A stretch of DNA of 64,000 nt. It comes from Verrucomicrobiota bacterium. Its GTDB lineage: Bacteria; Verrucomicrobiota; Verrucomicrobiia; Limisphaerales; UBA9464. Where the stretch lies: assembly GCA_947454705.1 (NCBI GenBank), contig CANGKZ010000009.1, positions 62,001-126,000 on the forward strand. The letters run 5' to 3'. Below the pieces are notes generated by a model, which saw nothing but the letters and a program-made list of their open reading frames with translations, searched no databases and was not told where the DNA came from. Both the position numbers and the translations under genes were made by a program. This document shows, one piece after another, positions 46,750 to 55,717 of this stretch. Position 1 is the first letter of the stretch. Every line of letters starts with the position of its first letter.

Positions 46750-48003
46750 CTAGACTTTTCGGATCAGGATGCGGGCACCGCGGCGGTAGGTGAGGTAGCT
46801 GTAGAACCACTGCCAGAGCACGGCGACCTTGTTGCGGAATCCGACCAGGAACAGCAGGTGCACCACCAGCCAGGCGATCCAGGCCAGAAAGCCGGTGAAC
46901 TGGATCGGTCCCATCTTGGCCACAGCGGCGGACCTTCCGATCGTGGCCATCGATCCCTTGTCCCAATAGTCAAACGGCGGCCGCGCGGGATGGCCTTCCA
47001 ATTCATCGAGGATGATTCGCGAAACGTGCTTGGCCTCCTGAATGGCCGCGGGCGAAACCCCGGGCACGATCTGCCCGTCGCAATCCACGATCGAGCACGC
47101 ATCGCCGATGACAAACACCTCCGGATGATCCGGGAGGCTGAGGTCGGGCTTCACGAGCACGCGGCCGGCGCGGTCGAGCGGGGCGCCCAATTTGGCCGTC
47201 AGGGCAGAGGCCGAAACGCCCGCGGCCCAGAGGATGTTTTCGGCCTCGATCACCGTGCCGTCGGGCAGCAGGACCTTCCCGCGTTGAAGATCCTTCACGC
47301 GGGTTTCGGTGCGCACTTCGACCCCCATTTTCTCCAACGTTTCCCGGGCGTTTTGGCTGAGTTCCTCGGGGAATTGGGCGAGCAGGCGCGGACTGCCCTC
47401 GATGAGGATCACGCGCGACTGCGTGGGGTCGATGCGGCGGAAGTCGCGTCGGAGCACCTGACGGCTGAGTTCAATGAGCGCGCCGGCAAGTTCCACACCG
47501 GTGGGACCGCCACCGATCACCACCAGGGTCATCAACCGGCGGCGTTCCGCTTCGTCGTCGGTGTTTTCTGCGCGTTCAAACGCGTCGAGCACTTCGCGGC
47601 GGATCCGGTGGGCGTCTTCGAGCGATTTGAGTCCGGGAGCGAATTCCGCCCACTCGGGATGGCCGAAGTACGAGGTGCGTCCGCCGAGGGCGAAGACGAG
47701 GTAATCGTATCGCTCCGGCTTGCCATCCACGATCACCTCGCGGGTGGCGGTGTGGATGTCTTCCACCGTGCCAAGCCGCACCTGAATTTCAGGACGGTCA
47801 TGAAAAATGGCACGAATCGGCTGCGCGATTTCCGGAGCGGACAAACCCGCCGTGGCCACCTGATACAGGAGCGGTTGGAACAGGTGATGGTTCTGCCGGT
47901 CCACGAGAAGAATCTCGGCACCGGGGTGTTTGAAGGACTGGCAGAAGGTGAGTCCACCAAACCCGGCTCCCAGCACCACGATCCGAGGCGTACGCTGTTC
48001 CAT
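46750..48003 (-). CDS. ndh: Type II NADH dehydrogenase
   Basis: A 417-residue single-subunit, non-proton-pumping NADH:quinone oxidoreductase. Both Rossmann motifs are present: RIVVLGAGFGGLTFCQSF (FAD) and MTLVVIGGGPTGVELAGAL (NADH). FAD-binding VFVIGDAC and the quinone-site AAIQEAKHV helix are also visible. The C-terminal hydrophobic segment FTGFLAWIAWLVVHLLFLVGF anchors it to the membrane, as in the longer bacterial NDH-2 proteins. It stands alone; upstream is a repeat-filled gap and downstream the converging dCMP deaminase. Confidence 0.95.
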   Translation of the reverse strand: MEQRTPRIVVLGAGFGGLTFCQSFKHPGAEILLVDRQNHHLFQPLLYQVATAGLSAPEIAQPIRAIFHDRPEIQVRLGTVEDIHTATREVIVDGKPERYDYLVFALGGRTSYFGHPEWAEFAPGLKSLEDAHRIRREVLDAFERAENTDDEAERRRLMTLVVIGGGPTGVELAGALIELSRQVLRRDFRRIDPTQSRVILIEGSPRLLAQFPEELSQNARETLEKMGVEVRTETRVKDLQRGKVLLPDGTVIEAENILWAAGVSASALTAKLGAPLDRAGRVLVKPDLSLPDHPEVFVIGDACSIVDCDGQIVPGVSPAAIQEAKHVSRIILDELEGHPARPPFDYWDKGSMATIGRSAAVAKMGPIQFTGFLAWIAWLVVHLLFLVGFRNKVAVLWQWFYSYLTYRRGARILIRKV

Positions 48004-48113
48004 TGCGTCGGAGCTTCGTGCCGGTCCGATCGATCCGCAATGGGGAAGACCGGGCGCGGATCGGAGTTCGAAGATCGAAGATCAGGGATCGGGGATCGGT
48101 TCGCAGCCTTCCC

Positions 48114-48251
48114 CTAGCCGCCGCCGGAAGAAGGCGGATCACCCGAACGTTCCAAGTCACCCGCCCATCCATTGGGGCCTCCGAGTCCAAGCCCGTGTCC
48201 GACCCATTTTTGGAGTGCGGCGGGAAGCGCAGCGCCACGCCGCTTTGGTCA
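48114..48251. repeat. Remnants of two interspersed repeats
   Basis: TAGCCGCCGCCGGAAGAAGG followed by CGGATCACCC (48115-48144) matches the left end of the 191-bp elements and continues to a shared CCATTGGGG near 48175, but no right end is found. At about 48211-48251 the inverted tail of the ~278-bp repeat appears (GGAGTGCGGCGGGAAGCG, then CACGCCGCTTTGG). The 316-base gap 48004-48319 holds nothing else recognisable. Confidence 0.65.
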
Positions 48252-48319
48252 GCCCGCAGTCCTGCGCGCAGCGTCGCACCCCGCCAAACTCGATTACCAG
48301 CTGCGCCGCAAAACCGCCC

Positions 48320-48985
48320 CTACGCGAGGCCGAGTTTTTGCAGGGCTTCCTTGGGTGGTTCGGCGAACCGAGTGAGCGGGGTGTTGCCCACGAATCCGAT
48401 GTCCTTCATGCCGGCCGGTGTGGTGAAGAAGCCGGTCATCACCAAGCCACGGAAGGTCTTGAAGAACGCCGCGCCACCGGTGCCATCGGCACTCGCCTGA
48501 TCCGCATGGGCAATGCTCTGGATCAGGGCGGTTTTCTGCGCTTCGTTGATGGATGTAAACGTTCCGCCGTGCAGCCGCTTGGATTCGGCGTCGAGCCAGT
48601 CGAGTCCATTGAGAACGGTCGCCCGATCCTTGGTCTGCACCGGGTACGGAGCGCTGATCCATTCGTCGATGAAGTCGGTCACCCCGACCGCGCTGGCTGC
48701 CGGGGATTTGTCATCGGCCGGGAGGATCACATCTGCCAGTGCCGACACGGTCTGGCGTTGCGGGGCGCTCAGCGTGAGTGGCCAAAGCTCACCGGGCTTG
48801 TAGGTGTGGTTCAGCAGCGGATCGGTGCCGTAGGGCTTGCCCGTGACGGGCGCGGCACCGGGGTTGGCGGCGTCGGCACCGAAGGAGGTCGGCGCGAGGG
48901 CCATGGCGGCGCTTGCGGTCATCACCCATTGAAGGGCTTCGCGACGGCTGATGCGGGGCAGGGCCTCGGAATTGGGGGAAGTCAT
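48320..48985 (-). CDS. Gluconate 2-dehydrogenase subunit 3-like protein, Tat signal
   Basis: A 221-residue small subunit partnering the GMC oxidoreductase encoded 32 bases upstream. The ATG at 48985 precedes a twin-arginine motif (SRREALQWVMTASAAMAL). The subunit-3 domain starts at LSAPQRQTVSALADVILPADD and contains GVTDFIDEWIS and FFKTFRGLVMTGFFTTPAGMKD, the usual conserved core. In characterised systems the small subunit carries the catalytic flavoprotein across the membrane by the Tat route and stabilises it. No cytochrome subunit adjoins the pair. Confidence 0.92.
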   Translation of the reverse strand: MTSPNSEALPRISRREALQWVMTASAAMALAPTSFGADAANPGAAPVTGKPYGTDPLLNHTYKPGELWPLTLSAPQRQTVSALADVILPADDKSPAASAVGVTDFIDEWISAPYPVQTKDRATVLNGLDWLDAESKRLHGGTFTSINEAQKTALIQSIAHADQASADGTGGAAFFKTFRGLVMTGFFTTPAGMKDIGFVGNTPLTRFAEPPKEALQKLGLA

Positions 48986-49017
48986 GGAGTGAATCGGGTT
49001 CGGATGGGGAGTGAAGG

Positions 49018-50871
49018 TCACAGGTTCCCGCGTTTCATTTCGGCCAGGACGTAATCACAGGTGCGCCAGGCGAGGGCCATGATCGAGAGCGTGGGGTTCT
49101 TGTCGGCGTTGCTGACGAACGGGCCGCCGTCGGTCACGAACAGGTTCTTCACGTCCCAGGATTGGCACCACGAATTCAACACCGTGTTCTTCCGATCCGC
49201 TCCCATGCAGGTCGTGCCCACTTCATGGATGATGCCGCCGCCGGGGAAGATCGCTTTGTTGCCATCGGTCTGTGGCGTTCCGAGCACGCGTCCACCCATG
49301 GCGCTGATCATCTCCTTGAACGTGGCGTGCATGTGGGCCGCCTGTTTGATCTCGTGCTCGCTCCACTTGAACTTGAACCGCAGCACGGGAATGCCCCAGG
49401 CGTCCTTGCGGTCCGGATCCACGTCGCAATAGCTGTCGTCGTTCGGGATCATTTCCCCGCGTCCGGCGAGATGGATGGTCGAGCCGTAGTAGCGACGCGC
49501 GTCTTCCTTCAACTGCTTGCCGAAGCTTCCGGGCGCAACGGTGTCGAGGAATCCAAAGGTGCCGGCCCCGGGCATCTGGCGTCCGGTGCTGATCTCGATG
49601 TGATATCCGCGGGCAAATCCGAGCTTGCCGGCGAGCTGTTCCTTGTAGAGCCACCAGGGCACGTAGCTGTGCATGCCGCCACCGGCGCCTTCGTCGTTGA
49701 ACACAGGCAGATTCTCCAACGCGGGAATCTGGCCGGTGAGGCCCGCGCCGACGGTGTCCATGAGGTATCGGCCGACTTTGCCGCTGGAATTCGCGATGCC
49801 GTTGGGGAAGCGCTCGGTCTTGGAATTGAGGAGAATGCGGGCGGATTCGCATCCGCTGGCGGCGAGGATCACCACGCGGGCCTTCACGTGGACGTCCTGA
49901 CGCGTCTTTTTGTCCACGTAATGCACCCCGGTGGCCTTGCCGTTTTCATCCACGCTCACCGCGCGCACCATGGCGTCGGTGACGATGTCGAGATTCCCGG
50001 TGGCCAGGGCCGGCGGGAGATGAACGGTGGTGGACTGGTAGTTCGCCTTGATGCTGCAGCCGCGTCCGCACGGCGTGGCCCAGAAGCAGGCCTGACGCTT
50101 GTTCATTTCGTCGGCCGAAATCTTCTGCGCTTCCGGCGAGTCGGGATGCAGCGCGGCGGCGACCTTCTTGCCGTTGAGCCGGCGCGACATGATGGCCATG
50201 TGCGACGGGATCACCGGGATGCCCAGCTTTGCCGAGTGCTTCTTGAGCAGCATTTCCGGCACGCGCGGGCGGGGCGGGGGAAGGAGTGAACCATTTTTGG
50301 AATCCGGAGTGTTCTCCAGACCCTCGTTGCTGCCCCAGACGCCGATCAGCGACTCCACCTTGTCGTAGTAGGGTTCGAGCTCCGCGTATTCGAACGGCCA
50401 GTCGAGGCCGAGTCCGTCGCGGCTGCGCGGCTTGAAATCGTACGGACCCATGCGCAGTGCGATGCGGCCCCAGTGATTGGTGCGGCCGCCGAGCATGCGG
50501 GGACGCCACCAGATCCAGTCCTGCTTCGATCCGAAGGCCACGTAATCCTTGGCTTCGTGGAAGGTGTTGGCCGGCTTGTCGCTCCGCTGGGTCATGTAGG
50601 GTTCCCCAGGATTGGTCCACCCGCCGTCCACCGTGGCGTCGTGAAATCCGAAGTGCTTGTCCGGCGTGGCGGCGGCGCGGAGCGGGGCCTGCGCGGCGGT
50701 TTGGAACATTGCGGGTTCCTTCACCGGGTCGTAATTGCGGCCGGCCTCCAGCATCAGGACTTTCACCCCGGACAGGGCAAGGACGTAGGCACTCATGCCG
50801 CCACCGGCGCCGGATCCGACGATGATGACGTCATAGCGCTGGGCGGTTTTGGAACTCGTGACGAAGGGCAT
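49018..50871 (-). CDS. GMC-family oxidoreductase (gluconate/sugar dehydrogenase-like)
   Basis: A 617-residue FAD-dependent dehydrogenase. FAD-binding DVIIVGSGAGGGMSAYVLA lies at residues ~14-33, followed by LMLEAGRNYD. The segment RMLGGRTNHWGRIALRM matches the second FAD-contact region. The C-terminal GMC_oxred_C domain has IIHEVGTTCMGAD and the terminal NPTLSIMALAWRTCDYV, with the catalytic His candidate in HEVGT and Asn in NADKNPTL. It has no signal of its own and probably rides with the Tat-tagged small subunit encoded downstream. Electrons likely pass to a c-type cytochrome or quinone. Confidence 0.94.
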   Translation of the reverse strand: MPFVTSSKTAQRYDVIIVGSGAGGGMSAYVLALSGVKVLMLEAGRNYDPVKEPAMFQTAAQAPLRAAATPDKHFGFHDATVDGGWTNPGEPYMTQRSDKPANTFHEAKDYVAFGSKQDWIWWRPRMLGGRTNHWGRIALRMGPYDFKPRSRDGLGLDWPFEYAELEPYYDKVESLIGVWGSNEGLENTPDSKNGSLLPPPRPRVPEMLLKKHSAKLGIPVIPSHMAIMSRRLNGKKVAAALHPDSPEAQKISADEMNKRQACFWATPCGRGCSIKANYQSTTVHLPPALATGNLDIVTDAMVRAVSVDENGKATGVHYVDKKTRQDVHVKARVVILAASGCESARILLNSKTERFPNGIANSSGKVGRYLMDTVGAGLTGQIPALENLPVFNDEGAGGGMHSYVPWWLYKEQLAGKLGFARGYHIEISTGRQMPGAGTFGFLDTVAPGSFGKQLKEDARRYYGSTIHLAGRGEMIPNDDSYCDVDPDRKDAWGIPVLRFKFKWSEHEIKQAAHMHATFKEMISAMGGRVLGTPQTDGNKAIFPGGGIIHEVGTTCMGADRKNTVLNSWCQSWDVKNLFVTDGGPFVSNADKNPTLSIMALAWRTCDYVLAEMKRGNL

Positions 50872-50945
50872 GGCGAAACCATGAACATGGGTTTGCTCCA
50901 GTTCAAGTCGTTGCAGAATTCAGAAGCCTGGCTAACGTTCCGCCC

Positions 50946-51731
50946 ATGAATTTTTCTCGCCTCAAACCCGCTGCCTGGCTCGCCGGATGGATGCTTCTGA
51001 CGGCGTCGATCTCCGCCGCGGTGAAAACGGAAGTCGTGGAATACCGCGATGGCGACACCGTCCTCGAAGGCTACGTGGCCTATGATCCGGCGGCCGGGGC
51101 GCGTCCGGCCGTGCTGGTGGTGCACCAGTGGATGGGGCTCGGGGACTACGAGAAGAAGCGCTGCGAAATGCTCGCGGAGCTGGGCTACACCGCCTTTGCC
51201 GTGGACATCTACGGCAAGGGCATCCGCCCCGGAACTCCGGGCGAGGCCGGCAAGCTCGCGGGTCAGTACAAGGGAGATCGCGCGCTGTTCCGTCGCCGTC
51301 TGAATGTGGGCTTGGAAAAGATGCGCCAGCTCGCCTCGGTGGAACGCGGTCACATCGCCGCGATCGGCTACTGCTTTGGCGGCACCGGGGTGCTTGAGCT
51401 CGCGCGTGCCGGTGCGGAGGTTCGCGGGGTGGTAAGTTTCCACGGTGGACTCGGCTCCCCGACGCCGGCCGATGCGAAGAACATTAAGACCCGCGTGCTC
51501 GCGTGCCATGGGGCGGACGATCCGTTCGTCCCGGCGGAGGAAGTCGCCGGCTTCGAAAAGGAAATGCGCGAAGGCGGCGTGGACTGGCAGTTGATCGCGT
51601 ACGGTGGGGCAGTTCACAGCTTCACCGACTGGCGCGCCACCGGAGCCATGAAGGGCGCCCAATACAACGAAAAGGCCGACAAACGTTCCTGGGAAGCGAT
51701 GAAGACCTTCCTCGGCGAAGTGATGAAGTAA
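50946..51731 (+). CDS. Dienelactone hydrolase-family protein, secreted
   Basis: A 261-residue exported hydrolase. The signal peptide is LAGWMLLTASISAA. The nucleophile elbow GYCFGG carries a catalytic Cys, as in dienelactone hydrolase, with Asp in CHGADDPFVP and His in GAVHSFTDW. VLVVHQWMGLGDYEK supplies the oxyanion region. Exported relatives are widespread in Verrucomicrobiota and their substrates are usually unknown; the name does not imply chloroaromatic degradation here. The gene is divergent from the GMC gene, with 74 bases between starts. Confidence 0.92.
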   Translation: MNFSRLKPAAWLAGWMLLTASISAAVKTEVVEYRDGDTVLEGYVAYDPAAGARPAVLVVHQWMGLGDYEKKRCEMLAELGYTAFAVDIYGKGIRPGTPGEAGKLAGQYKGDRALFRRRLNVGLEKMRQLASVERGHIAAIGYCFGGTGVLELARAGAEVRGVVSFHGGLGSPTPADAKNIKTRVLACHGADDPFVPAEEVAGFEKEMREGGVDWQLIAYGGAVHSFTDWRATGAMKGAQYNEKADKRSWEAMKTFLGEVMK

Positions 51732-51744
51732 CCGGTCGTTGATC

Positions 51745-51954
51745 AACCGCGGAGGCGCAGAGACGCGGAGAAGCAGCGGCAGCGGGGAGCGTGTTCCCGG
51801 GCGGCGTGCAGGCCGAGTCGGTAGGGAGTATCGCGTTCACTCGGCTCCCTGGTCTGAGCTGAAGTGGAAACAAGCTCTGGTCGCGCCTCAACCACTCCAA
51901 ACCTCGGCCTTGCCCTGGTCAACCGCTTCTCTGCGCCTCTGCGTCTCTGCGGTT
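51745..51954. repeat. 210-bp element with 29-bp inverted ends
   Basis: The left end 51745-51773 begins AACCGCGGAGGCGCAGAG and the right end 51926-51954 ends GTCTCTGCGGTT. The ends are complementary at about 25 of 29 positions. The block CTGCGTCTCTGCGG also occurs inside both ~278-bp repeats. No reading frame is evident. It fills the gap between the stop codons of the dienelactone-hydrolase-like gene and the histidine kinase gene. Confidence 0.7.
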
Positions 51955-51969
51955 CAATCGAGTTGAATC

Positions 51970-53217
51970 CTACGCAGCGCGGCTGTGGGGGAATTCGAGG
52001 ACGACTTTGAGTCCACCTTCACTCCCGGGAAGGAATTCGACCGTGGCCCGGCGTCCGTAGAGTTCCGACAGACGGTTGCGGGTGTTGGCGGTTCCGATTC
52101 CGCCCTCGGCGCTGGCTCCCGGGGCGAGGCCCCTGCCGTTGTCCTCCACCTCAAGCCGGATCCGGCCCCCGTCCACCAACCGCGACCGAAGGGTGATCAC
52201 GCCCGATTTGGTGTTGGGCTCGATGCTGTGCTTGAGCGCGTTTTCGACCAGGGGTTGAAGCACCAAATTTGGTACCAGCGCGTCGGCGGTGGCGTCCTCC
52301 AGTTCGTGTTTCACCGAGAGCCGGCTGCCGAAGCGGATTTGTTCCAGCTCGAGGTATTTGTCGAGAAAGCTGATTTCATCGCGCAACCGGACCTGTTGCG
52401 CGTCGGTGCGGTCGAGCGCGTGTCGGAGCAGCGTGCTGAGCTTCACCAGCATGCGGTCTGCCGCATCGACGTCGCGGTACATGAGGGCGCTGACCCCGTG
52501 GAGTGCGTTGAACAGAAAGTGCGGGTTGAGCTGCATCTGCAGGGCCAGCAACCGCGCCTCGGTGACGCGTCGTTCCAGTTCGAGGGTGCGACGTTCGCGC
52601 TCGCGGAGGCTCTCGTAGAACGACGCGGCGTGGGCCACGGCGATTACGACCCAGTACACCAGCAGGTTGAAGAACAGCGTGGCGAGCAGGGCGTGACGTA
52701 GGGTTTCGCGAAATGGACTCCCCTCCAGCGGAACGGCGACCGCGGCGCGACCGAGCATCCACACGAGGGAAAACACCAGGCTGGCGACGCCATGGACCGA
52801 GGCCAGCAGCGGCAGGGGCGCGCAGCCGAGGGGGAATCGACGCGAGAAGGCAATCGCCGGCAGTGACAACGCGGCGAAGACGTACCAGTCGGCCAGCGAC
52901 CGCGTGACCGCGAACGACCAGCTGACCGGAACACCAATCTTCGACTGGACCAGGTACATTTGCCCCGCGAACGCGAGGCCCACGAGCGTCCAGAATCCCA
53001 GGAAGGCGATCCCTTTGACCACGGCCGAGAGTCGGGGCGGCTCGTGTGCGGGGCTTGTCCGTGAGGCAAGCTCCGAACGTCGGGCGTTGTCGTGGGCGTT
53101 GGCGGGGTGGACTTCGATGGACAGGGTGTATCGCGAGTGAGCCCGCGGGAAAAGTCCCAACGCGTCGGGAAGTGATTCTCCAATCCGGCGGACAAACCTT
53201 GGCTTCCGGGGCCGCAC
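51970..53217 (-). CDS. LytS/YehU-type sensor histidine kinase, orphan
   Basis: A membrane sensor kinase of up to 415 residues. The GTG at 53217 is the longest start; a GTG at 53022 (VVKGIAFLGF), just before the first helix, may be the real one, since only 34 bases would otherwise separate it from the divergent gene. Four hydrophobic segments (~67-90, 105-125, 135-160 and 180-200) lead to a coiled linker and the His_kinase motif LQMQLNPHFLFNALHGVSAL. An HATPase domain follows, with VLQPLVENALKHSI and the G-box EDNGRGL...GIGTANTRNRL. Such kinases normally pair with LytTR response regulators; none is adjacent. Confidence 0.9.
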   Translation of the reverse strand: MRPRKPRFVRRIGESLPDALGLFPRAHSRYTLSIEVHPANAHDNARRSELASRTSPAHEPPRLSAVVKGIAFLGFWTLVGLAFAGQMYLVQSKIGVPVSWSFAVTRSLADWYVFAALSLPAIAFSRRFPLGCAPLPLLASVHGVASLVFSLVWMLGRAAVAVPLEGSPFRETLRHALLATLFFNLLVYWVVIAVAHAASFYESLRERERRTLELERRVTEARLLALQMQLNPHFLFNALHGVSALMYRDVDAADRMLVKLSTLLRHALDRTDAQQVRLRDEISFLDKYLELEQIRFGSRLSVKHELEDATADALVPNLVLQPLVENALKHSIEPNTKSGVITLRSRLVDGGRIRLEVEDNGRGLAPGASAEGGIGTANTRNRLSELYGRRATVEFLPGSEGGLKVVLEFPHSRAA

Positions 53218-53251
53218 GCGCTTCGATGCGGAGACAGCAACCCGTGCGTTT

Positions 53252-54838
53252 GTGTCACTTTTGATTCGCGTCAGCCCCTATGGACCGGAGGCGCTTCGAA
53301 TTCAGCATTCGGAGCAGGTCTCCGACGCTGCCTTGGAGCGGGCGGAGTCGCTCCGGCGGTGGATCGAGCATCTGGCCCCCGCGGGATTGGTGGAGTCGGT
53401 CCCCGGGTTCACCACGTTGCTGCTTCGATTCAGTCCGGGACACCGACCCGATGCCGAGGCGTTTGAGGTGTCGTTGAATTCGATTTCCTCAACCCACGAC
53501 GGGACTTCGTCCTCATCCACGCCCGCGCGATCGCGTTCGGTTCAAATTCCCGTCCGATATGACGGCGAGGATTTGGCGCGGGTGGCGCAGGTTGCCGGTT
53601 TGTCGGAGAGCGAAGCGGTGGAGCGTCATTTGAATGGCCGATACCGCGTGCATTGCCTCGGGTTTTCACCGGGGTTTCCGTACCTCGGCGGATTGGATCC
53701 GAAGCTCCACACGCCACGATTGGCGACACCGCGTCGGAGGGTCCCCGCAGGCTCGGTGGCGATCGGCGGGGAACACACCGGGATCTACAGCGTGGACAGT
53801 CCGGGCGGATGGAACCTGATCGGGCGCACGTCGTCGCGGTTGTTCAACCCATCTGCCTCGACGCTTCACGAGATGTTTTTGCTGCATCCGGGGGATGGTG
53901 TTCAGTTCATCCCGTGGGACGGGAATGCAGGCGTTTCAAAAGAGGTACAGGCTCCCGCGGTCCGACCGGTTCAGCCGATGCTTCGCGTGCTATCCACGGG
54001 CAGCGGATTGACGATTCAGGATGCGGGGCGTCCCGGGTTCGCCCGGTTTGGCATTCCGGAATCGGGGGCGATGGACCCCGGGCTGGCGTCCGATGCGAAC
54101 CGGCTGCTGGAGAACCGACCGCATGCCCCAGTTTTGGAACTCGGTCTGCAGGGGCAGCGGTTTGAGGTGATGTCGGACGGATGGTTGGCCATCGGCGGCG
54201 ATTCGGCGCTGGCTCCCGGACGTCGTGGCGTTGCGTTTCGAGTGAAGGCGGGCGAGACGTTGAATTTTCCGCCGGTCGCGCACGGCGTGTGGCGGTATCT
54301 CGCCATTCCCGGCGGATGGGCCGGACCGGAACTGCTGGGAAGCCACAGCGGCGGTGCCCGTCTGGGCTGGGGAGCGGTGGTGCAGGCCGGCGATGTCCTC
54401 GGGGCGCAGGAGGGCGGGGCGTTTGCACCGCGCGAGGCGGTGGCCCGGAGATCCATCGCGGGCACGGTGGAGTTGGACGATTCAAGCCCGTTGCACATCG
54501 CGGTGTGGCCCGGGCCGCAGGCGGCGGAATTTGACGAGGAGGATCGTCAGCGGTTTTTCGCAGAATGGTGGCGGGTGTCGTCGCAGTGCGATCGCGTGGG
54601 GTACCGACTTCACGGAGGTGCCTTGTCGGGAAAGGCAAAGACGCTGATTTCGGAGCCGGTCCTGCCGGGTTCGATTCAGATCCCGCCCGACGGCCAGCCC
54701 ATCGTGACCATGCCCGATGGTCCGACCTTGGGCGGTTATCCCAAGATCGGTTGGATTGCGGATTCGGAACGCATCCGGTTGTCCCAGTGCCGGGCTGGAC
54801 AGGTGATTCGGTGGGTGCCCATCGGATCGGGTTGGTAG
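53252..54838 (+). CDS. pxpBC: 5-oxoprolinase subunits B and C, fused
   Basis: A 528-residue fusion. Residues ~1-220 are the PxpB (KipI) domain with LGFSPGFPYLGGLDP, PRRRVPAGSVAIGG and SPGGWNLIGRT. Residues ~230-528 are the PxpC (KipA/biotin-dependent carboxylase-like) domain with IQDAGRPGFARFGIPESGAMD, GGWAGPELLGSHSGG and the terminal PTLGGYPKIGWI. Together with PxpA (next gene) they hydrolyse 5-oxoproline to glutamate with ATP. The subunits are separate genes in E. coli and B. subtilis; fusions are known elsewhere. The start is a GTG at 53252 with a weak ribosome site. PxpA follows after 11 bases. Confidence 0.93.
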   Translation: MSLLIRVSPYGPEALRIQHSEQVSDAALERAESLRRWIEHLAPAGLVESVPGFTTLLLRFSPGHRPDAEAFEVSLNSISSTHDGTSSSSTPARSRSVQIPVRYDGEDLARVAQVAGLSESEAVERHLNGRYRVHCLGFSPGFPYLGGLDPKLHTPRLATPRRRVPAGSVAIGGEHTGIYSVDSPGGWNLIGRTSSRLFNPSASTLHEMFLLHPGDGVQFIPWDGNAGVSKEVQAPAVRPVQPMLRVLSTGSGLTIQDAGRPGFARFGIPESGAMDPGLASDANRLLENRPHAPVLELGLQGQRFEVMSDGWLAIGGDSALAPGRRGVAFRVKAGETLNFPPVAHGVWRYLAIPGGWAGPELLGSHSGGARLGWGAVVQAGDVLGAQEGGAFAPREAVARRSIAGTVELDDSSPLHIAVWPGPQAAEFDEEDRQRFFAEWWRVSSQCDRVGYRLHGGALSGKAKTLISEPVLPGSIQIPPDGQPIVTMPDGPTLGGYPKIGWIADSERIRLSQCRAGQVIRWVPIGSGW

Positions 54839-54849
54839 GGACTTCGTGG

Positions 54850-55572
54850 ATGAACTTCGATCTCAATGCCGATCTCGGGGAAGGGGAACCGTTGCGACGG
54901 ACGCGCGCCCTGATGCGGCGGGTCACGTCGTGCAACATCGCGTGCGGGGTTCATGCGGGTTCCGTTGAATCAATGCGGCGCTGCGTGGATCTGGGGTTGG
55001 ATTTCCGGGTCCGGATTGGCGCGCATCCCGGAGTGCCGGGGGAGTTTGGCCGTGGGGCGGTAGAGTGGTCGGTCGCGGAGTTTGAGCAGCAGTTGATGCG
55101 TCAGGTGGGCTCGCTCGCGTCGATCGTCGCCGCGCGCCGAACCGATCTGCAGCACGTGAAACTGCACGGTGCGCTGTATCACCATGTGGAGCGTCACGCC
55201 GATTTCGCCGCGGCTTTTTTGCGAACGATGTCCCGTGAGTTTCCCGGCGTGCGGGTGTACGCGCTGGCGGGAGGGCACCTGGCCTCGGCCGCGCGTGAGT
55301 GCGAGGTGGAGGTGTGGGAAGAGGGATTTCTGGATCGAGGGTATCGCGACGACGGAGCTTTGATCCCGCGTGGGCAGCCCGGGGCGATGCTGGAGGATGC
55401 CGGGGAGTTGCGACGACGGATCAAGGGGCTGAGGGAACTCGGAGGCATCGCGTTGCCCGCCGGAGCGGTGGTGCGGGTTCGCACGTTGTGTCTGCATGGG
55501 GATGCACCGGATTCGGTACGGACTGCGGATCGTGCGGCGCGGTGGCTCGGAAGTGTGTTGGATCGAAAATGA
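54850..55572 (+). CDS. pxpA: 5-oxoprolinase subunit A (LamB/YcsF family)
   Basis: A 240-residue TIM-barrel-like protein that works with PxpB and PxpC in cleaving 5-oxoproline, a damage product of glutamine and glutamate. The start MNFDLNADLGEG is invariant in the family. Further signatures are SCNIACGVHAGS, GAHPGVPGEFGRG, VKLHGALYHHV and EGFLDRGYRDDGALIPRGQPGA. The C-terminal LCLHGDAPDSV motif is complete. It lies 11 bases after the fused pxpBC gene, forming a compact two-gene operon. Confidence 0.96.
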   Translation: MNFDLNADLGEGEPLRRTRALMRRVTSCNIACGVHAGSVESMRRCVDLGLDFRVRIGAHPGVPGEFGRGAVEWSVAEFEQQLMRQVGSLASIVAARRTDLQHVKLHGALYHHVERHADFAAAFLRTMSREFPGVRVYALAGGHLASAARECEVEVWEEGFLDRGYRDDGALIPRGQPGAMLEDAGELRRRIKGLRELGGIALPAGAVVRVRTLCLHGDAPDSVRTADRAARWLGSVLDRK

Positions 55573-55717
55573 TCCGGCGTCATTCGTGACGGTTGCTGCA
55601 GCAGCTGGGGCGTGAATTTCAATTGCGCTCGGGGCCCGGATGGAGACCTTTGGGGCGCGGGTTCCCAAACCCCGCAACCTCGCAACCGTTGCGTCTGCTG
55701 CCGATTTTCCATCCACC

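Noticed and set aside
45422-51731. A single sugar-oxidation operon from the haem-binding dehydrogenase to the GMC pair
   Set aside because: The genes lie on both strands with dCMP deaminase and NADH dehydrogenase between them; only the dehydrogenase-hydrolase pair and the GMC-small-subunit pair are linked.
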